From Ichthyophis bannanicus (taxonomy: Eukaryota > Chordata > Amphibia > Gymnophiona > Ichthyophiidae), in NCBI GenBank assembly GCA_033557465.1, contig CM066040.1:322232297-322296296 (forward strand): a stretch of 64,000 bases of DNA, in the 5' to 3' direction. Each line of letters opens with the position of its first letter. Within the stretch, counting starts at the first letter, position 1. A model generated the notes under the pieces. The model was not told the DNA's origin and searched no databases. It worked only from the letters and a program-made list of their open reading frames with translations. The position numbers were made by a program, and so were the translations under genes. Positions 1-10,542 of the stretch are shown piece by piece.

Positions 1-9
1 CTTCGGCCA

Positions 10-2336
10 TTGCTGCTGGAGGTATTCAATGGCGTTCTGGCGACTGGGGCGGTTCCCGGCTCCATGACTGCAGCGGGGATTACAATTTTGCTTAAGCCCG
101 GAAAAGACCCTATGGTCTGTGGTTCCTATCGGCCGATATCCTTACTGAATGTTGACGCCAAACCTCTAGCGAAAATTCTGGCTACTCGGTTGCAACGGTT
201 TCTCCCTCAATTGATCCATGTGGATCAGACGGGATTTGTGGCAGGGAGGCAGGGAGGGGATAACATACGTCGCTTGTGTAATTTAACATGGGAAGTGCAA
301 CGGACGGGGCAGAAAGCGGTTTTTATTTCAGTGGATGCCGAGAAGGCCTTTGATCGGGTCGAATGGGATTTTTTGTTGGCAGTATTAGAGAAGGTAGGGC
401 TTGGGGAGAATTTTATCCAATGGGTCAAGGCATTCTATACGGGGCCACAAGCTCGGATTAGAGTGAATGGCAGTTATTCTCAGGTAATTAAGCTTGGCAG
501 GGGCACCAGACAGTGCTGTCCGCTCTCGCCCTTACTGTTTGCACTTGCTATAGAGCCCCTGGCGGATCGGGTGCGTAGAGGGGTGGATGTCAAAGGGGTA
601 CTAATGAATAATTGGGAATCTAAAATCGCTCTCTTCGCAGATGATGTTATTTACACTCTCCGAGAGCCCTTACTTTCGTTGCCAGTCTTAATGCGGGAAG
701 TGGAACTATATAGTGCAGTTTCTGGTTATAAAATCAATGGTAGCAAAACGGAGTTTTTAGGGTTTAATTTGGGGAATCGGTTAGAAGAGAGCTTACGCAG
801 CAGCTTCCCATTTAAATGGGTGAAGGGGACATATCGATATTTGGGGATTCAAATGGGGAAGGATTGGAAGCAGCTCTGGGATAGGAACTTTCTCCCGTTG
901 CTGAAGGCGGTGAAGTCTGATTTGGCCCGTTGGAGGGGTTTATATCTGACTTGGCTTGGGAGGATCGCTGTTATAAAGATGAACGTTTTGCCCCGTTTTC
1001 TCTTTCTATTTAGCTCCATCCCTAGTAGGATTCCTCCTAGTTATTTGAGGCAGGTACAGCGGTTGATTCTGGAATTCATTTGGGTTGGCAAGAAGTCTCG
1101 AGTGTCGCAATATACCCTCTATCGAAGTCAAAGGATGGGTGGGATGGGGGTTCCATGGTTGGACAAATATTTTGTGGCGGCCCAATTAAAGGCATTGGCT
1201 AGTTGGCAGGCGGTGGGAGAGACGCCTATCTGGGTGGAGTTGGAGCAAGAGAGGGAGGGAGGGGAGACTTTGGGTATGTGGATTTGGGACCCAGGGGCAA
1301 AAAAAGGGGGGGGGGGCGTGCAGGGAATCCTTTTAAAGAGTACACGCAGGGGCTATGGTTGGGGGTTAAGAGGAAGATGTTGGGGGGGAAGCGGTATACG
1401 AGGGAAACTGATATCCAGGGTATGCATGATTTTGGTCTGGGTAGGGAAGGAGGGGTGTTTCAGGCGTGGGGTGATAAAGGTTTCTGCACGCTGGGGCAAC
1501 TCATTACTGGTAAGGGGGAACTTCACTCCTTTGAGGAGCTACGAGAAGACTATGGGTTGGAGGCTCGGGATTATTTTGCATATTTTCAGCTCGTAACCTA
1601 CTTGCGTAAGACTAGGGGTTGGGATGATTTGCGGAGGGTGGCCACACCATGTGAGGTGGCGCTGAAGAAGGGGGGAGTGAGGAGGGGGCTGATAACCCTG
1701 TTGTATACAGAGCTGTGTCAGCATGCAGTGGATGGAGGCCTGGGGAGGAGTAAGGGTGAATTGGCATGGGAGCAACAACTGGGGGGGGAGTGGGGTGATG
1801 AGAGATGGCATAATATTTATCAGTGGACGCGGCGTCTGGCCCCGGGTCCAGCCTATTTGGAGAATAGTTTAAAGGTCAGGTATCAAATGTATTGGACGCC
1901 CTGGAAGTTAAAGGTCTTTAGCCCAGAGGACACAGGAGAATGTTGGCGGGGATGTGGGCACAGGGGGGATTTGGAGCATATTATATGGGGATGTGCTGCG
2001 ATAAAGCAGATGTGGGTACAATGGGGAGAATGTATTCGGGCAATGGTTAAGGTGGCCATTGACCTCACGGCTCCCATGGTGGTATTAAATGAGATGCCTG
2101 AGGAGGGGGAAAGGAGTATTTTAATGCTGGTGGGGTACTGTATTGGGGCAGCAAGGGGGGCCATTATGGCGCGGTGGAAGTGTGTGGAGGTGCCTACGAT
2201 ACCCATGATTGTGCAGAGAGTGGAATACCTCTGGGTTATGTGCGCTATCTCAGCCCACAAGAATCACACTATGAAAGCCTTTAGGGAGGTTTGGGATAGG
2301 TATGAAGAATGGAGAGCGGGGGGGAGATATGAGTGA
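10..2336 (+). pseudogene. L1/Tx1-like ORF2 reverse transcriptase, one frameshift
   Basis: Encodes the RT and C-terminal part of a LINE ORF2 protein, which makes cDNA at the nicked target. RT blocks appear in order: SYRPISLLN (codons near 127), VDAEKAFDRVEW (near 340), the RQxCPLSPLLF block (near 510), then FADD at 634-645, which is intact. The usual Gly in RQGCPLS is Cys here. The frame is lost in an A/G homopolymer around 1300-1316, and the protein continues in another frame to 2336 with a Cys/His knuckle (CWRGCGH ... LEHIIWGC). One indel in a homopolymer is the only large lesion, so this copy is relatively young or the indel is a sequencing error. The N-terminal endonuclease lies outside the window. 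Confidence 0.85.
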
Positions 2337-2432
2337 GCAGGGGGGGAGAGGGAGGGAGGGGTGGAGGGGTGGTGGGGCAGGGAGGGGGGGTAGGGTGTAG
2401 GTCGGGGGGAGCTGGGGGGAGGGAGGGGAGAA
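2337..2432 (+). other. G-rich polypurine tract in LINE 3' UTR
   Basis: Directly after the ORF2 stop there are about 95 bases with many G runs of 3 to 7, able in principle to form G-quadruplexes on the plus strand. Mammalian L1 elements also carry a G-rich polypurine tract in the 3' UTR. A similar tract follows the second L1/Tx1-like copy at 63484-63590. Confidence 0.6.
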
Positions 2433-2610
2433 CTGGCTTAAGCGTATTGCTTCTGTTGTCTAAAGTGTGCGCATTGGTTAAAATGTAGAGATACCAGATG
2501 TAATGTTTTATCTGCTGTGTTGTTATGGTTGGAGTGTTATCTCTTCAATAAAAATTTGTCAATCAAAAAAAAAAACCCACAGATACAATAGGGTAAATAG
2601 GGTAGAGAGG

Positions 2611-2875
2611 GAGGAGTGGTCTAGTGGTTAGGACAAGGTACTTCAGGCCGGAGGGCCGGGGGTTCAAGTCCCACCTGGGGACAGCAATCTCAGGCTGGAG
2701 GGACTGGGATTTCTAGTCCTATAGGCACTCCTTGTGGTCTTGGGCAAGCCACTTAACCCTCCATTGCCCATGTTCCCTGTAAGTATTAGCGTATGTGTGT
2801 CAATTGACCGCTTTGACCCGGTGAAAAGCGGGATATAAATACAGCTAAATAAAATAAATAAACATTAATAGTTTC
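2611..2875 (+). mobile_element. tRNA-derived CORE-type SINE, copy 1
   Basis: Starts with a pol III A-box-like segment (TGGTCTAGTGG) and an exact B box (GGTTCAAGTCC), as in a tRNA head. The middle part contains CTTGGGCAAGCCACTTAACC, the hallmark of MIR/CORE SINEs. The 3' part ends with an L2-like stem (CCGC ... GCGGGATATAAATA) and an AAATAAA-rich tail. Copies 2 and 3 (21222 and 43858) share head and body but carry a different 3' tail. Confidence 0.75.
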
Positions 2876-3352
2876 ATTATAATTTTATTTTATTATAATT
2901 GTTTAACTATTTACATGCATGACTATTCCAAAACCATATATATATAAATATTTCCTTATCAGTGGTATACTGTGTGTGCAGTCTGTAATTATTTTAAAAT
3001 TGTATATTGCATTTGCCCTCTATCAAGTGTTTTACCATCTGCCCACAGTTATTTATTTATTTGCAATGCTTTTCTATACCGCCCCTTCCCTAGATCAAGT
3101 TCTATAAAAGGGATTTTTTTCAATATCTAAGAAAATTTCTGAGTTTGACTTGGACTTTCTGTGTTTAGAACCAAGACACTGGGTCTCCAAAGAAGGTTCT
3201 TAAGATCTCCAAGTCTCTAAAATATAAAGTTGCAACTCTTGTGACGATTCAGAGTGCAAGACAAGGCCTCTCTTCCACGTGTGCCACCGCACTTAAAATT
3301 CCTCTCCTCAGAGTGGAGCCAACAGCATGCAGGCAGTTTCACAGACTTTTCT
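2876..3352. other. AT-rich stretch without a gene; short L2-like 3' end
   Basis: No coding signal. At about 3042-3110 a run of TTATTTATTTA followed by TATACCGCCC looks like the reverse complement of an L2 3' end. From about 3353 the sequence belongs to the interspersed repeat interrupted by the Penelope-like insertion. Confidence 0.4.
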
Positions 3353-3391
3353 CCCAGGGGCAATTTCTCCAAATGGGTTAGTTTTGTGCAT
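3353..3391 (+). repeat. Unclassified interspersed repeat, left part (continues at 4740)
   Basis: The segment ending GGTTAGTTTTGTGCAT matches the reverse complement of two copies near 58.9 and 59.3 kb. It resumes immediately after the palindromic insertion, at 4740-4970, where the match to those copies continues. It is therefore the target sequence of the insertion. The repeat class is unknown. Confidence 0.65.
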
Positions 3392-3898
3392 CAAGTTAAC
3401 AACGACTACCCTCAATACTAGATTTACTCCAACAAATATTATCACTAATTTTCAATAATTAATTCCACACAACTCAAACAAGGCAATATTGACCTCAGAA
3501 TGGCTAGAGCCCTACATGTAGTGAATTAATCACTATAGGGAATAGCTGACGCATGCATCACGGGTCAAATAGCCACTACACTCGCCCCAAATATTCCAAT
3601 CTTTATTAACCTTAAACCACAAAAATCACCTATAGGAACACACTATAACAACACATATTACAACTAAAGAACACATACACACTTCAAGCACGACATTCAA
3701 ACCATACCAAAAAGCGTCATATTAAAAACCGGCAATTGAGCATCACTGGAACAACCCTCCTACAAAAGGAAGGAGAAAAGAAATAAGCTTCTATGAATAA
3801 AACAAACCATAACAGGTCTTTAAAATACTTATCTCGGAAATCCTTTAAGCTGTTCGTCCCCTGGTGCTCAATCACTACGCTGTAGATTCGCAATACCG
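3390..3898 (-). repeat. Left arm of the ~510 bp inverted repeat
   Basis: Reverse complement of 4172-4690. The few differences seen by eye include a one-base change near 3418 and a 4 bp length difference in a GCATGCA run near 3552. The match stops at 3898, before the ribozyme-like segment, so this arm is a truncated inverted copy of the right half. Confidence 0.9.
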
Positions 3899-4055
3899 AC
3901 TACAGCGAAGGTGATAAGGGTGAAAGCTATCAAAATGCAACAAGGTATTCCTATCTGTAGGCTTAGAGTATATTGTGGTTAAGAAACCTCCAGTTGTTCT
4001 TGAAACATTAACATCCAGGAAATGTATTTATGGAGTTTACGGAGTTTATGGAATT

Positions 4056-4101
4056 TCCCCTGATGAAGCCTTTTTTGGCGAAACGGGAGCTTTCGTAGGG
4101 A
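4056..4101 (+). ncRNA. Hammerhead-ribozyme-like core
   Basis: Both conserved cores are present: CTGATGA at 4060-4066 and GAA at 4080-4082 followed by A4083. Three short helices fit the hammerhead fold: helix I 4056-4059 with 4098-4101 (4 bp), helix II 4068-4070 with 4077-4079 (3 bp, T6 loop), helix III 4083-4085 with 4094-4096 (3 bp). The predicted cleavage would follow A4097, in a GUA triplet, which satisfies the UH rule. One extra A (4067) sits between the first core and helix II, and helices II and III are very short. Minimal hammerheads are known in Penelope-like elements. Activity is not shown by sequence alone. Confidence 0.5.
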
Positions 4102-4171
4102 TTTGATTGTAAAAGCTTTTGATTTTGGATAGTTTTGAATGTTCCTCTGTTTCATTTAACTGGATGTGTTC

Positions 4172-4690
4172 CGGTATTGCGAATCTACAGCGTAGTGATT
4201 GAGCACCAGGGGACGAACAGCTTAAAGGATTTCTGAGATAAGTATTTTAAAGACCTGTTATGGTTTGTTTTATTCATAGAAGCTTATTTCTTTTCTCCTT
4301 CCTTTTGTAGGGGGGTTTATTTTGTTCCAGTGATGCTCAATTGCCGGTTTTTAATATGACGCTTTTTGGTATGGTTTGAATGTCGTGCTTGAAGTGTGTA
4401 TGTGTTCTTTAGTTGTAATATGTGTTGTTATAGTGTGTTCCCATAGGTAATTTTTGTGGTTTAAGGTTAATAAAGATTGGAATATTTGGGGCGAGTGTAG
4501 TGGCTATTTGACCCGTGATGCATGCATGCGTCAGCTATTCCCTATAGTGATTAATTCACTACATGTAGGGCTCTAGCCATTCTGAGGTCAATATTGCCTT
4601 GTTTGAGTTGTGTGGAATTAATTATTGAAAATTAGTGATAATATTTGTTGGAGTAAATCTCGTATTGAGGGTAGTCGTTGTTAACTTGAT
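4172..4690 (+). repeat. Right arm of the inverted repeat, probable pLTR-like unit
   Basis: Partner of 3390-3898. In plus orientation it lies downstream of the hammerhead-like core and contains AATAAAG near 4469. It is followed by a 35 bp tail that the left arm lacks. The spacer, this arm and the tail together look like one plus-strand unit to which an inverted truncated copy is attached. Confidence 0.85.
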
Positions 4691-4739
4691 TAGTGATCTG
4701 CCCTTGGACAGCTGCTATTTTTGCATTAGTTTTGTGCAT

Positions 4740-5110
4740 ATCATAACAGTAATGAGCCTCACTCCTAAGGTAGGGTATGTAGAGCAGGATCTGAGTCTCT
4801 CATGATGCCAAAGAGAGTTTCCTTCTGGTGTTCATTGGATGTAATATGTATGGGCAACCTGTCAAGGTGTGTTTGGAAATTGCTTTTAATCAGGTGTGTG
4901 GCTCCCAATGTGACGGGAAATAGTTTTCTATCTTTCTGCCTATTTGGGAGTTCCTGTGTTGTAGAACTATGGGGTAGTAATGTGGGATGGGTATCCACTT
5001 AAGTTTATTTCTCATGAAATAATAGCATTCACAGAGGGCATAGTACTCTTTCCCCAACAAAGCTTTATTTGACAAATGTCTACAAGTTCTGATACTAAGT
5101 AGTAGCCAGA
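4740..5110 (+). repeat. Unclassified interspersed repeat, right part
   Basis: Continues the repeat interrupted at 3391. The match to the reverse complement of 58960-58800 and 59240-59110 includes a GGGTATGT.GAG segment, the TTTCCTTCTGG segment and GGCTCCCAATGTGACGGGAAAT. No convincing protein is encoded; short ORFs on both strands are not conserved between copies. Confidence 0.55.
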
Positions 5111-5497
5111 AGGGATCCTGAGAAAGCCATTGATTGCCATGTGTTACCAGACTCTCAGGCTACCAGAATTTTTAAGCTGCTTTTTCTGAACTGCATGCTG
5201 TATGCTCTCAGCATGGAAATTTGTCAGCTATTAACTCTTAGAAATTCCCTTCAAAAATCAGAAAGCTGGAATTGGGATGGTTGGGTGGGAGGGGAGTGAC
5301 TTCAAGGGAATAAGGTGTCAGGAATAGTTGGTTGGAGGGATATTTCAAGTTCAAAAAATTGATAGGTACACACTTTATGTTGCATTATTATATTCTAATT
5401 CAATGCAATGCTTTTTGGTCATTAATTTCCTCTTACATGTAGCTTTTTCCAGCAATGACACTCATGTGCACTATTATAATATGTTTTCTTGGCTGTC

Positions 5498-7070
5498 TGG
5501 ATGACCGAAGCTGATGTGAAAATTATCTCCCTGATTATTAGAGGAATTACTAACCCTGTCAAGCGGACAAGATTACTGCAGTATTAGAAAAAAGAAAGAG
5601 CACAAGTTTTACTTCTTCAGGAGAGGCACGTGAAAACTGAACATGATAAGCTGCGTCGACCTTGGGTAGGACAAGTTTTCACAGCCCTAAGCAATTAGAG
5701 AAGCAGGGGATAGTGCCCTTATTCACAGGTTTCTGCCCTTGGAGGTGTGGGGGTCACTGGCTGATCCTGAGAGGCAATATATTATTTTGCATTGTAAATA
5801 CAGCTCCCATGAGTAGGTATTGGTTTATGGTTTATTCTTATTACTTGTACTTATTAGTGGATATTTATAGGCCTAATGTTAAGTCAGTTGAGTTCTATAA
5901 ACTACTGCATAGCAAGCTTGCCCAATGGGCTGGTTTGCCCTTAGTAATGGGCAGGGATTGGAATAATGCCATGCAATGCGGGTCGTTGAGTCAATGCTGA
6001 CTGTATCGATAATGCATAGATTACTCTGGATCCCAGGAACAGGGTGAAAGAAATCTTGGATCTTGAAAGCCATGGTTAAGCAGTTAGGGGTGGAAGATAC
6101 TTGGTGGGCCATTCACCCTGGTTGCAGGGGCTATACTTTTTTCTCACCCTACCACAAATCTTATAGTCATTTTAACTTTTTTCTCTGTTCTTAACACTTG
6201 AGTCTTTGCCTGATTGATAGTGATATTTTGTTCTGTCAGCTCTCTGACCATCATCTGATGGCTTTGTTTTTGAGAATTTATTTATTATTCGTATTTAGCT
6301 TACACCTTTCCAGGAGAGGTAGATTCAGGTATAAAGGGCCACAATCTGAATTTGTACTTGAGGTAATGGAGAGTTAAGTGGCTTGCCCAAAGCATGTCAG
6401 TGGGATTTGAATGCTGGCCTTTCTGGTGCTAGGCTGCTGCCCTAACCACTCACCTGAATAACAGCACATCATGACTAAATGTGTCACTGCTGAGGTGGAA
6501 GGATTTTGTAACTCTGATGCAACTATGGTGAGGATGTTTCAGGCACTTCATAGCCTGAAACTATGATCCCACACTATATTGGAAAACATTGAAAATGGTT
6601 CTGAGGGGAAAGATCATTAGTTATACTAGCTATATACACAAGCATATTACCACTGCCATATAGAACTAGAGAAACAGATATTATATTTGGAACACCGGTA
6701 TAACCAGACTTGTTCTGGAAAATTTTACTAACAGCTCTGTTATGTCAGTGACTAAGAAGCTTGAGGTGGATAAAGTGGAGTAGTTCTGGAGGTTTTCTAA
6801 ATTGCAATATGAACAAGGGAACAAGACAGGGTCCCTCTTAATAAGAATGGTTTGTTGTAGGGTTGCCACTATAATCATTGGCAGACTGAGAGATAGGGGC
6901 AATAGACAATGCAGTTGTCAGAGAAAACTTGGACATATTTTACTGCATCATTTTAAAGCCCTATACACTAATGAGCAAGACCATAATTGGAAGCATGCAA
7001 CAAGTTCTTGGACAGGGTTAATATGCCAAGTCTGGCAGATAAACAACAAGAAGCACTTTGCTGACTGATC
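5498..7070 (+). mobile_element. L1-type LINE relic: endonuclease and linker
   Basis: Translating across frames gives a degraded apurinic-like endonuclease: a start like SLIIRGITNPVKR, then QERH, IYRPN, PLVMGRDWNNAM (the GDFN position), DTWWAIHPGC and LSDHHLM (the SDH block) near 6240. After an inserted SINE the linker before the RT is recognisable (YEQGNKTGSLL near 6806 and FKALYTNEQD near 6955). Stops and frameshifts are frequent and no RT follows, because a CR1 end begins near 7078. Function is lost. Confidence 0.6.
6273..6465 (-). mobile_element. CORE-type SINE inside the L1 relic
   Basis: Read on the minus strand it has a tRNA-like head (GTGAGTGGTTAGGGCAGC, then ATTCAAATCCC as a weak B box), the CORE phrase TTGGGCAAGCCACTTAACTC and an AATAAATAAATT 3' end. 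It separates the endonuclease part of the L1 relic from its linker, so it inserted later. Confidence 0.65.
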
Positions 7071-7240
7071 TTGTCATTGGAACTTCAGAAGGCCCTCATG
7101 GTCAGACCAAGGGCGCATTATGCCAGTATTCTGTTTCCAACAGTTGCCATTCCAGGTCTCAAGTACCTGTTGGCTTCCAAAAGGTAGACACATTCCATGC
7201 TGCTTGTCCCAGGGTAAGCAATGGATTTCCCCAGTCCTCT

Positions 7241-8082
7241 TTAATAATGGTTTATGGACTTTTCCTCCAGGAACTCATTCAAACCTGTTTTGAACCCAGC
7301 TACACTTTTACAACATCCTCTGGTAATGAATTCCAGTTTGATTACATGTTGAATGAAAAAATATTTTCTCCAATTCGTCTTAAATGTGACACATTGTAGC
7401 TTCATTGCATGTCTCCTAGTCATTCTATTTTTTGAAGAAGTAAACAACCAATCTACGTTTACCATTTCCACTTCATTCATTATTTTATAAACCTCTATCA
7501 TATCTCCCCTAAGCCATCTCTTTTCCAAGATGAAGAGCCCTAACCTTTTAAGTCTTTCCTCACAGGGATATCTTTCCATCCCCTTTACCATTTTGGTCGT
7601 TCTTCTCTATACCTATACTAATTCTGCTATATCTTTTTCAACCAAATTATGGCAACCAAATTATTCAAGATGTGGTCGCACCATGGAATGATACAGATGC
7701 ATTGTAAAATCCTAGGTTTTATTTTGTATTCCATTCCTTATCATACCTAGCATCCTATTTGCTTTCTTGGCCACAGCTGCACACTGGGCCGAGGGTTTCA
7801 ACGTACTATCCACGATGATGCTCAGATCAGTTTTCTGAGTGGTGGTTCCTAATGTGGAACCTTGCATTGTGTAACTGTAGTTTGGGTTGTTCTTCCCTAA
7901 GTGCATATGTTTGCACTTATCTACATTAAATTTCATCTGCCATTTGGATGCCCAGTCTCCCAATTTTTCAAGATCCTCTTGCAGTTTTTCACAATCCTCT
8001 TGTGCTGTAGCAACTTTGAATAATTTTGTGTGATCTGCAAATTTGTTCACCTCACTTGTTATTCCCATTTCCAGGCCATTTA
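7241..8082 (-). pseudogene. CR1-B reverse transcriptase, C-terminal half
   Basis: Two reading frames cover the end of the RT and the C-terminal region: one from about 8068 (MGITSEVNKFAD ... WASKWQMKFNVDKC ... HLGKNNPNYSYTM) and one from 7591 (YPCEERLKRLGLFILEKR ... DMIEVYKIMNEVEMVNVDW). The catalytic motif reads FADH instead of FADD, a single-base change from GAC to CAC. The homologous protein in CR1-B copy 2 reads FADG. These are standard motifs of the CR1 clade. Confidence 0.75.
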
Positions 8083-8530
8083 CTACTACTACTTCTTATC
8101 ATTTATATAGCGCTACAAAGCATATGCAGCACTGTACAGAGACAAGAGACAGTCCCTGCTCATAAGAGCTTGCAGTCTAGTCAAGACAGATAGCACAACT
8201 GGGGATTAAGATATATCTAGGGGAATGATAAAGAAATACATAGGAGGTGAACAGGAAACTAGCAGGATCAGGATCCCAAATTGCTCTCAAAGAAGTGAGT
8301 TTTTAGCCTGGATTTGAACAGGGCCAGAGATGGAGCCTGACATACCAACTCGGGTAGGCATAAGGAGCAGCAAGGCAGAAAGACTGAAATCTGGAGTTGG
8401 CAATAGAAAAGAAGGGCATAGATAGAAGGGATCTGCCAAAAGAGTGGAGTTCACGAGGAGGGGTGTAGGAAGAGATAAGAGAGGAAAGGCAGTGATTAGC
8501 AGCCGAATGAAGGCACTTATAGGTTATTTA
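8083..8530 (-). repeat. LINE 3'-end-like repeat inserted in CR1-B
   Basis: Interrupts CR1-B between CCATTTA and AAATATGCTAAAAAGCAGC, phrases that are adjacent in copy 2 near 15815-15835. On the minus strand it ends with TAGCGCTATATAAATGATAA and a (TAG)n tail, the layout of a LINE 3' end. Short ATTTA-like direct repeats at both sides may be the target duplication. No protein is encoded. Confidence 0.55.
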
Positions 8531-8580
8531 TAAATATGCTAAAAAGCAGCAGGACCAGCACAGACCCCTGGGGTACTCCG

Positions 8581-9487
8581 TGATTCTTTTAACATCTTTG
8601 TTAGTGATATTTCGGAAGGTCTGCTTGTTTGCAGATGATACCAAAATCTGCAATAGAGTAGACACCCAGGAAGGAGTAGATAACATGAGGAGGGATCTAG
8701 CTAAGCTTGAAGAATGGTCTAGAATTTGGCAGCTGAAATGTCAGGCTAAAAAATGCAGGTTCATGCATTGGGGCTGCAAAAATCCATAGGAGCAGTACAG
8801 TGTAGGGGGTGAGGTACCTGTCCACAAAAGAAGAGCGGGACCTGGGCGTAATTGTGTCTGATGATCTTAAAGTAGTTAAACAGGTAGAAAAGGCGACTGC
8901 AAAAGCCAGAAGATTGCTTGGGTGTATAGGGAGAGAAAGGGCCAGAAGACTCTGTATAAGTCTCTAGTGCAACCTTATTTGGAGCATTGTGTGCAATTCT
9001 GGACACCACACTTTCAAAAGGATATAAGCAGATTGGAGTCGGTGCAGAGGGTGGCTACTAAAATGCTTAGTGGTCCTCATTATGTAGCATATGAGAACAG
9101 ACTTAAAGATCTTAATATGTATACTTTAGAGGAAAGGTGGGATAGGAGCGATATGACATATATTTAAATACCTCCGTGGCATGACTGGACAGGAGAGTCT
9201 CTTTCAATTGAAGAAAAGTTCTGCTATGATGGGACATAGGATGAGAGTGAAAGTGGATAGACTCAGGAGTAATATGCAAAAATATTTCTTTACAGAAAGA
9301 GTGGTAGATGCGTGGAATAGTCTCCCAGTGGAGGTGATGGGCACAAGGACAGTATCTGAATTCAAAAAAGCATGGGACAAACACAGAGGATCTCTAAAGT
9401 TAAGAAGGGGACTATTGTAGTTGATATGGAAGAGCAGACTAGATAGGCCATGTCGTCTTTTTCTGCCGTCATGTTTCTGTGTTTCTA
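8581..9487 (+). mobile_element. CR1-A copy 1 (3' part)
   Basis: Plus-strand CR1 LINE inserted in CR1-B. It begins within the RT (LFADDTKICN, FADD intact, near 8627), continues with IWQLKCQAKKC, ERDLGVIVSDD-like sequence, YKSLVQPYLEHCVQFW, LESVQRVATKML, YTLEERW and FFTERVVDAWNSLP, and ends with the family's 3' end, TTTCTGCCGTCATGTTTCTG plus TTTCTATG. Several frameshifts break the frame. The 5' truncation is typical of LINE insertions. Confidence 0.8.
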
Positions 9488-10542
9488 TGCACCTTTCTCC
9501 AGTCAGAAAATTGTCTATTTAGCCCTCTACACTTTGTTTTCTATCTTTTATCCATTTCCTAATCCAGAATAGTACACTGCCTCCTATCCCATGACTTTTT
9601 AATTTCCGCAAGAGTCTCTCCTGAGGGATCTTGTCAGACTTTCTGAAAATCCAGATATACTACATCAACCGGCTCACCGTTATCTACTTCTTTATTTACA
9701 CCTTCGAAAAAATATAACAGATTAGTGAGGCAAGACTTTGCTTGGCTAAATCCATGTTGGCTTCCTGCCATTAAACCATGGTGGCAGTGTCATCTAGAAG
9801 TAAAGAGATCTGTGATTCTCTACAGGGAGAACTATTCTGGCAACTGAAAACAAAATCCACATGTGAAGGCACTATACAGGACCTAGTGCTTACCAAATGA
9901 GGAAACTGTTTCTGATGTTATAGTGGGAGATCAAGATGGGACAATACCTCAAGGAGCCGATAGCGGAATGGGAACAGCTGGGAGATGCAGAAAATCAGTG
10001 GGCAAAACTGAAAGGGGATATTTTAAGGACAACAAACCTTTTTGTTAAGAAAATAAATAAATGTAAAAGGAAAAGGAGGCTGCTATGGTTCTCAAAAGAA
10101 GTAACAAAAAAGGTGAAGAAAAAGAGGGTGGTCGTCATAAAATACCAGAGATCATAGAAAGAGGAAGATAAGCATCAGTATTTGGAAAGAGAAGCTAGGA
10201 AAGTAGTCAAGAAAGCAGAGATATATAAAGAAGAAAAAAATAGCTAATGCAATATAATGAGGGGACAAGACATTTTTCAGATATGTTAGCAAGAAGAGGA
10301 AGTGCAATAGTGGTACTGTCATACTCAAAGGTGAAGAGGAGGAATATGTAGACGCTTATGAGGATAAAGCAGAATTGCTTAACAAATATTTTTGTTCTAT
10401 GTTCATAGATGAATGGCTAGGAGCAGGACCTCAGAAAATGCCTACAAATAGGAACAGAAGTGAAGAGGATCTTAAAAATTTTCAAAAGACGGTGTTTGTG
10501 AGAAACTAGCTAAACTAAAAGTAAACAAAGCGATGGGGACAG

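Larger units (their letters stand above)
1..2576 (+). mobile_element. L1/Tx1-type LINE, 3' part, cut by the window edge
   Basis: Non-LTR retrotransposon on the plus strand. The visible part starts inside ORF2, just upstream of the reverse transcriptase, and ends with a G-rich 3' UTR, an AATAAA signal near 2548 and a run of A from about 2564. The long ORF2 with a C-terminal Cys/His knuckle and poly(A) end fits the L1 superclade, Tx1-like branch, rather than CR1 or L2. The 5' end lies outside the window, so target duplication and full length cannot be judged. It belongs to a different subfamily from the copy at 59.5 kb: the C-terminal domains match in layout, not in sequence. Confidence 0.85.
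3390..4725 (+). mobile_element. Penelope-like element remnant: inverted arms, spacer, one-sided tail
   Basis: Two near-identical arms in opposite orientation (3390-3898 and 4172-4690) flank a 273 bp spacer, and a 35 bp unmatched tail (4691-4725) follows the right arm only. TTAGTTTTGTGCAT occurs directly repeated at 3378-3391 and 4726-4739, as a 14 bp target duplication. Penelope-like elements are known for partial copies in inverted orientation, a short extension at one end, variable target duplications and hammerhead motifs; all four are seen here. No reverse transcriptase or GIY-YIG domain is present, so the element is non-autonomous. The alternative is a different fold-back transposon of unknown class. 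Confidence 0.6.

Noticed and set aside
3390..4725. Assembly artefact (false palindrome)
   Set aside because: The arms differ at several positions, a one-sided tail and a 14 bp duplication are present, and paralogous empty sites exist; a real insertion is more likely.
4800..5002. Short plus ORF of 66 codons in the interspersed repeat
   Set aside because: Not conserved in the paralogous copies near 59 kb.
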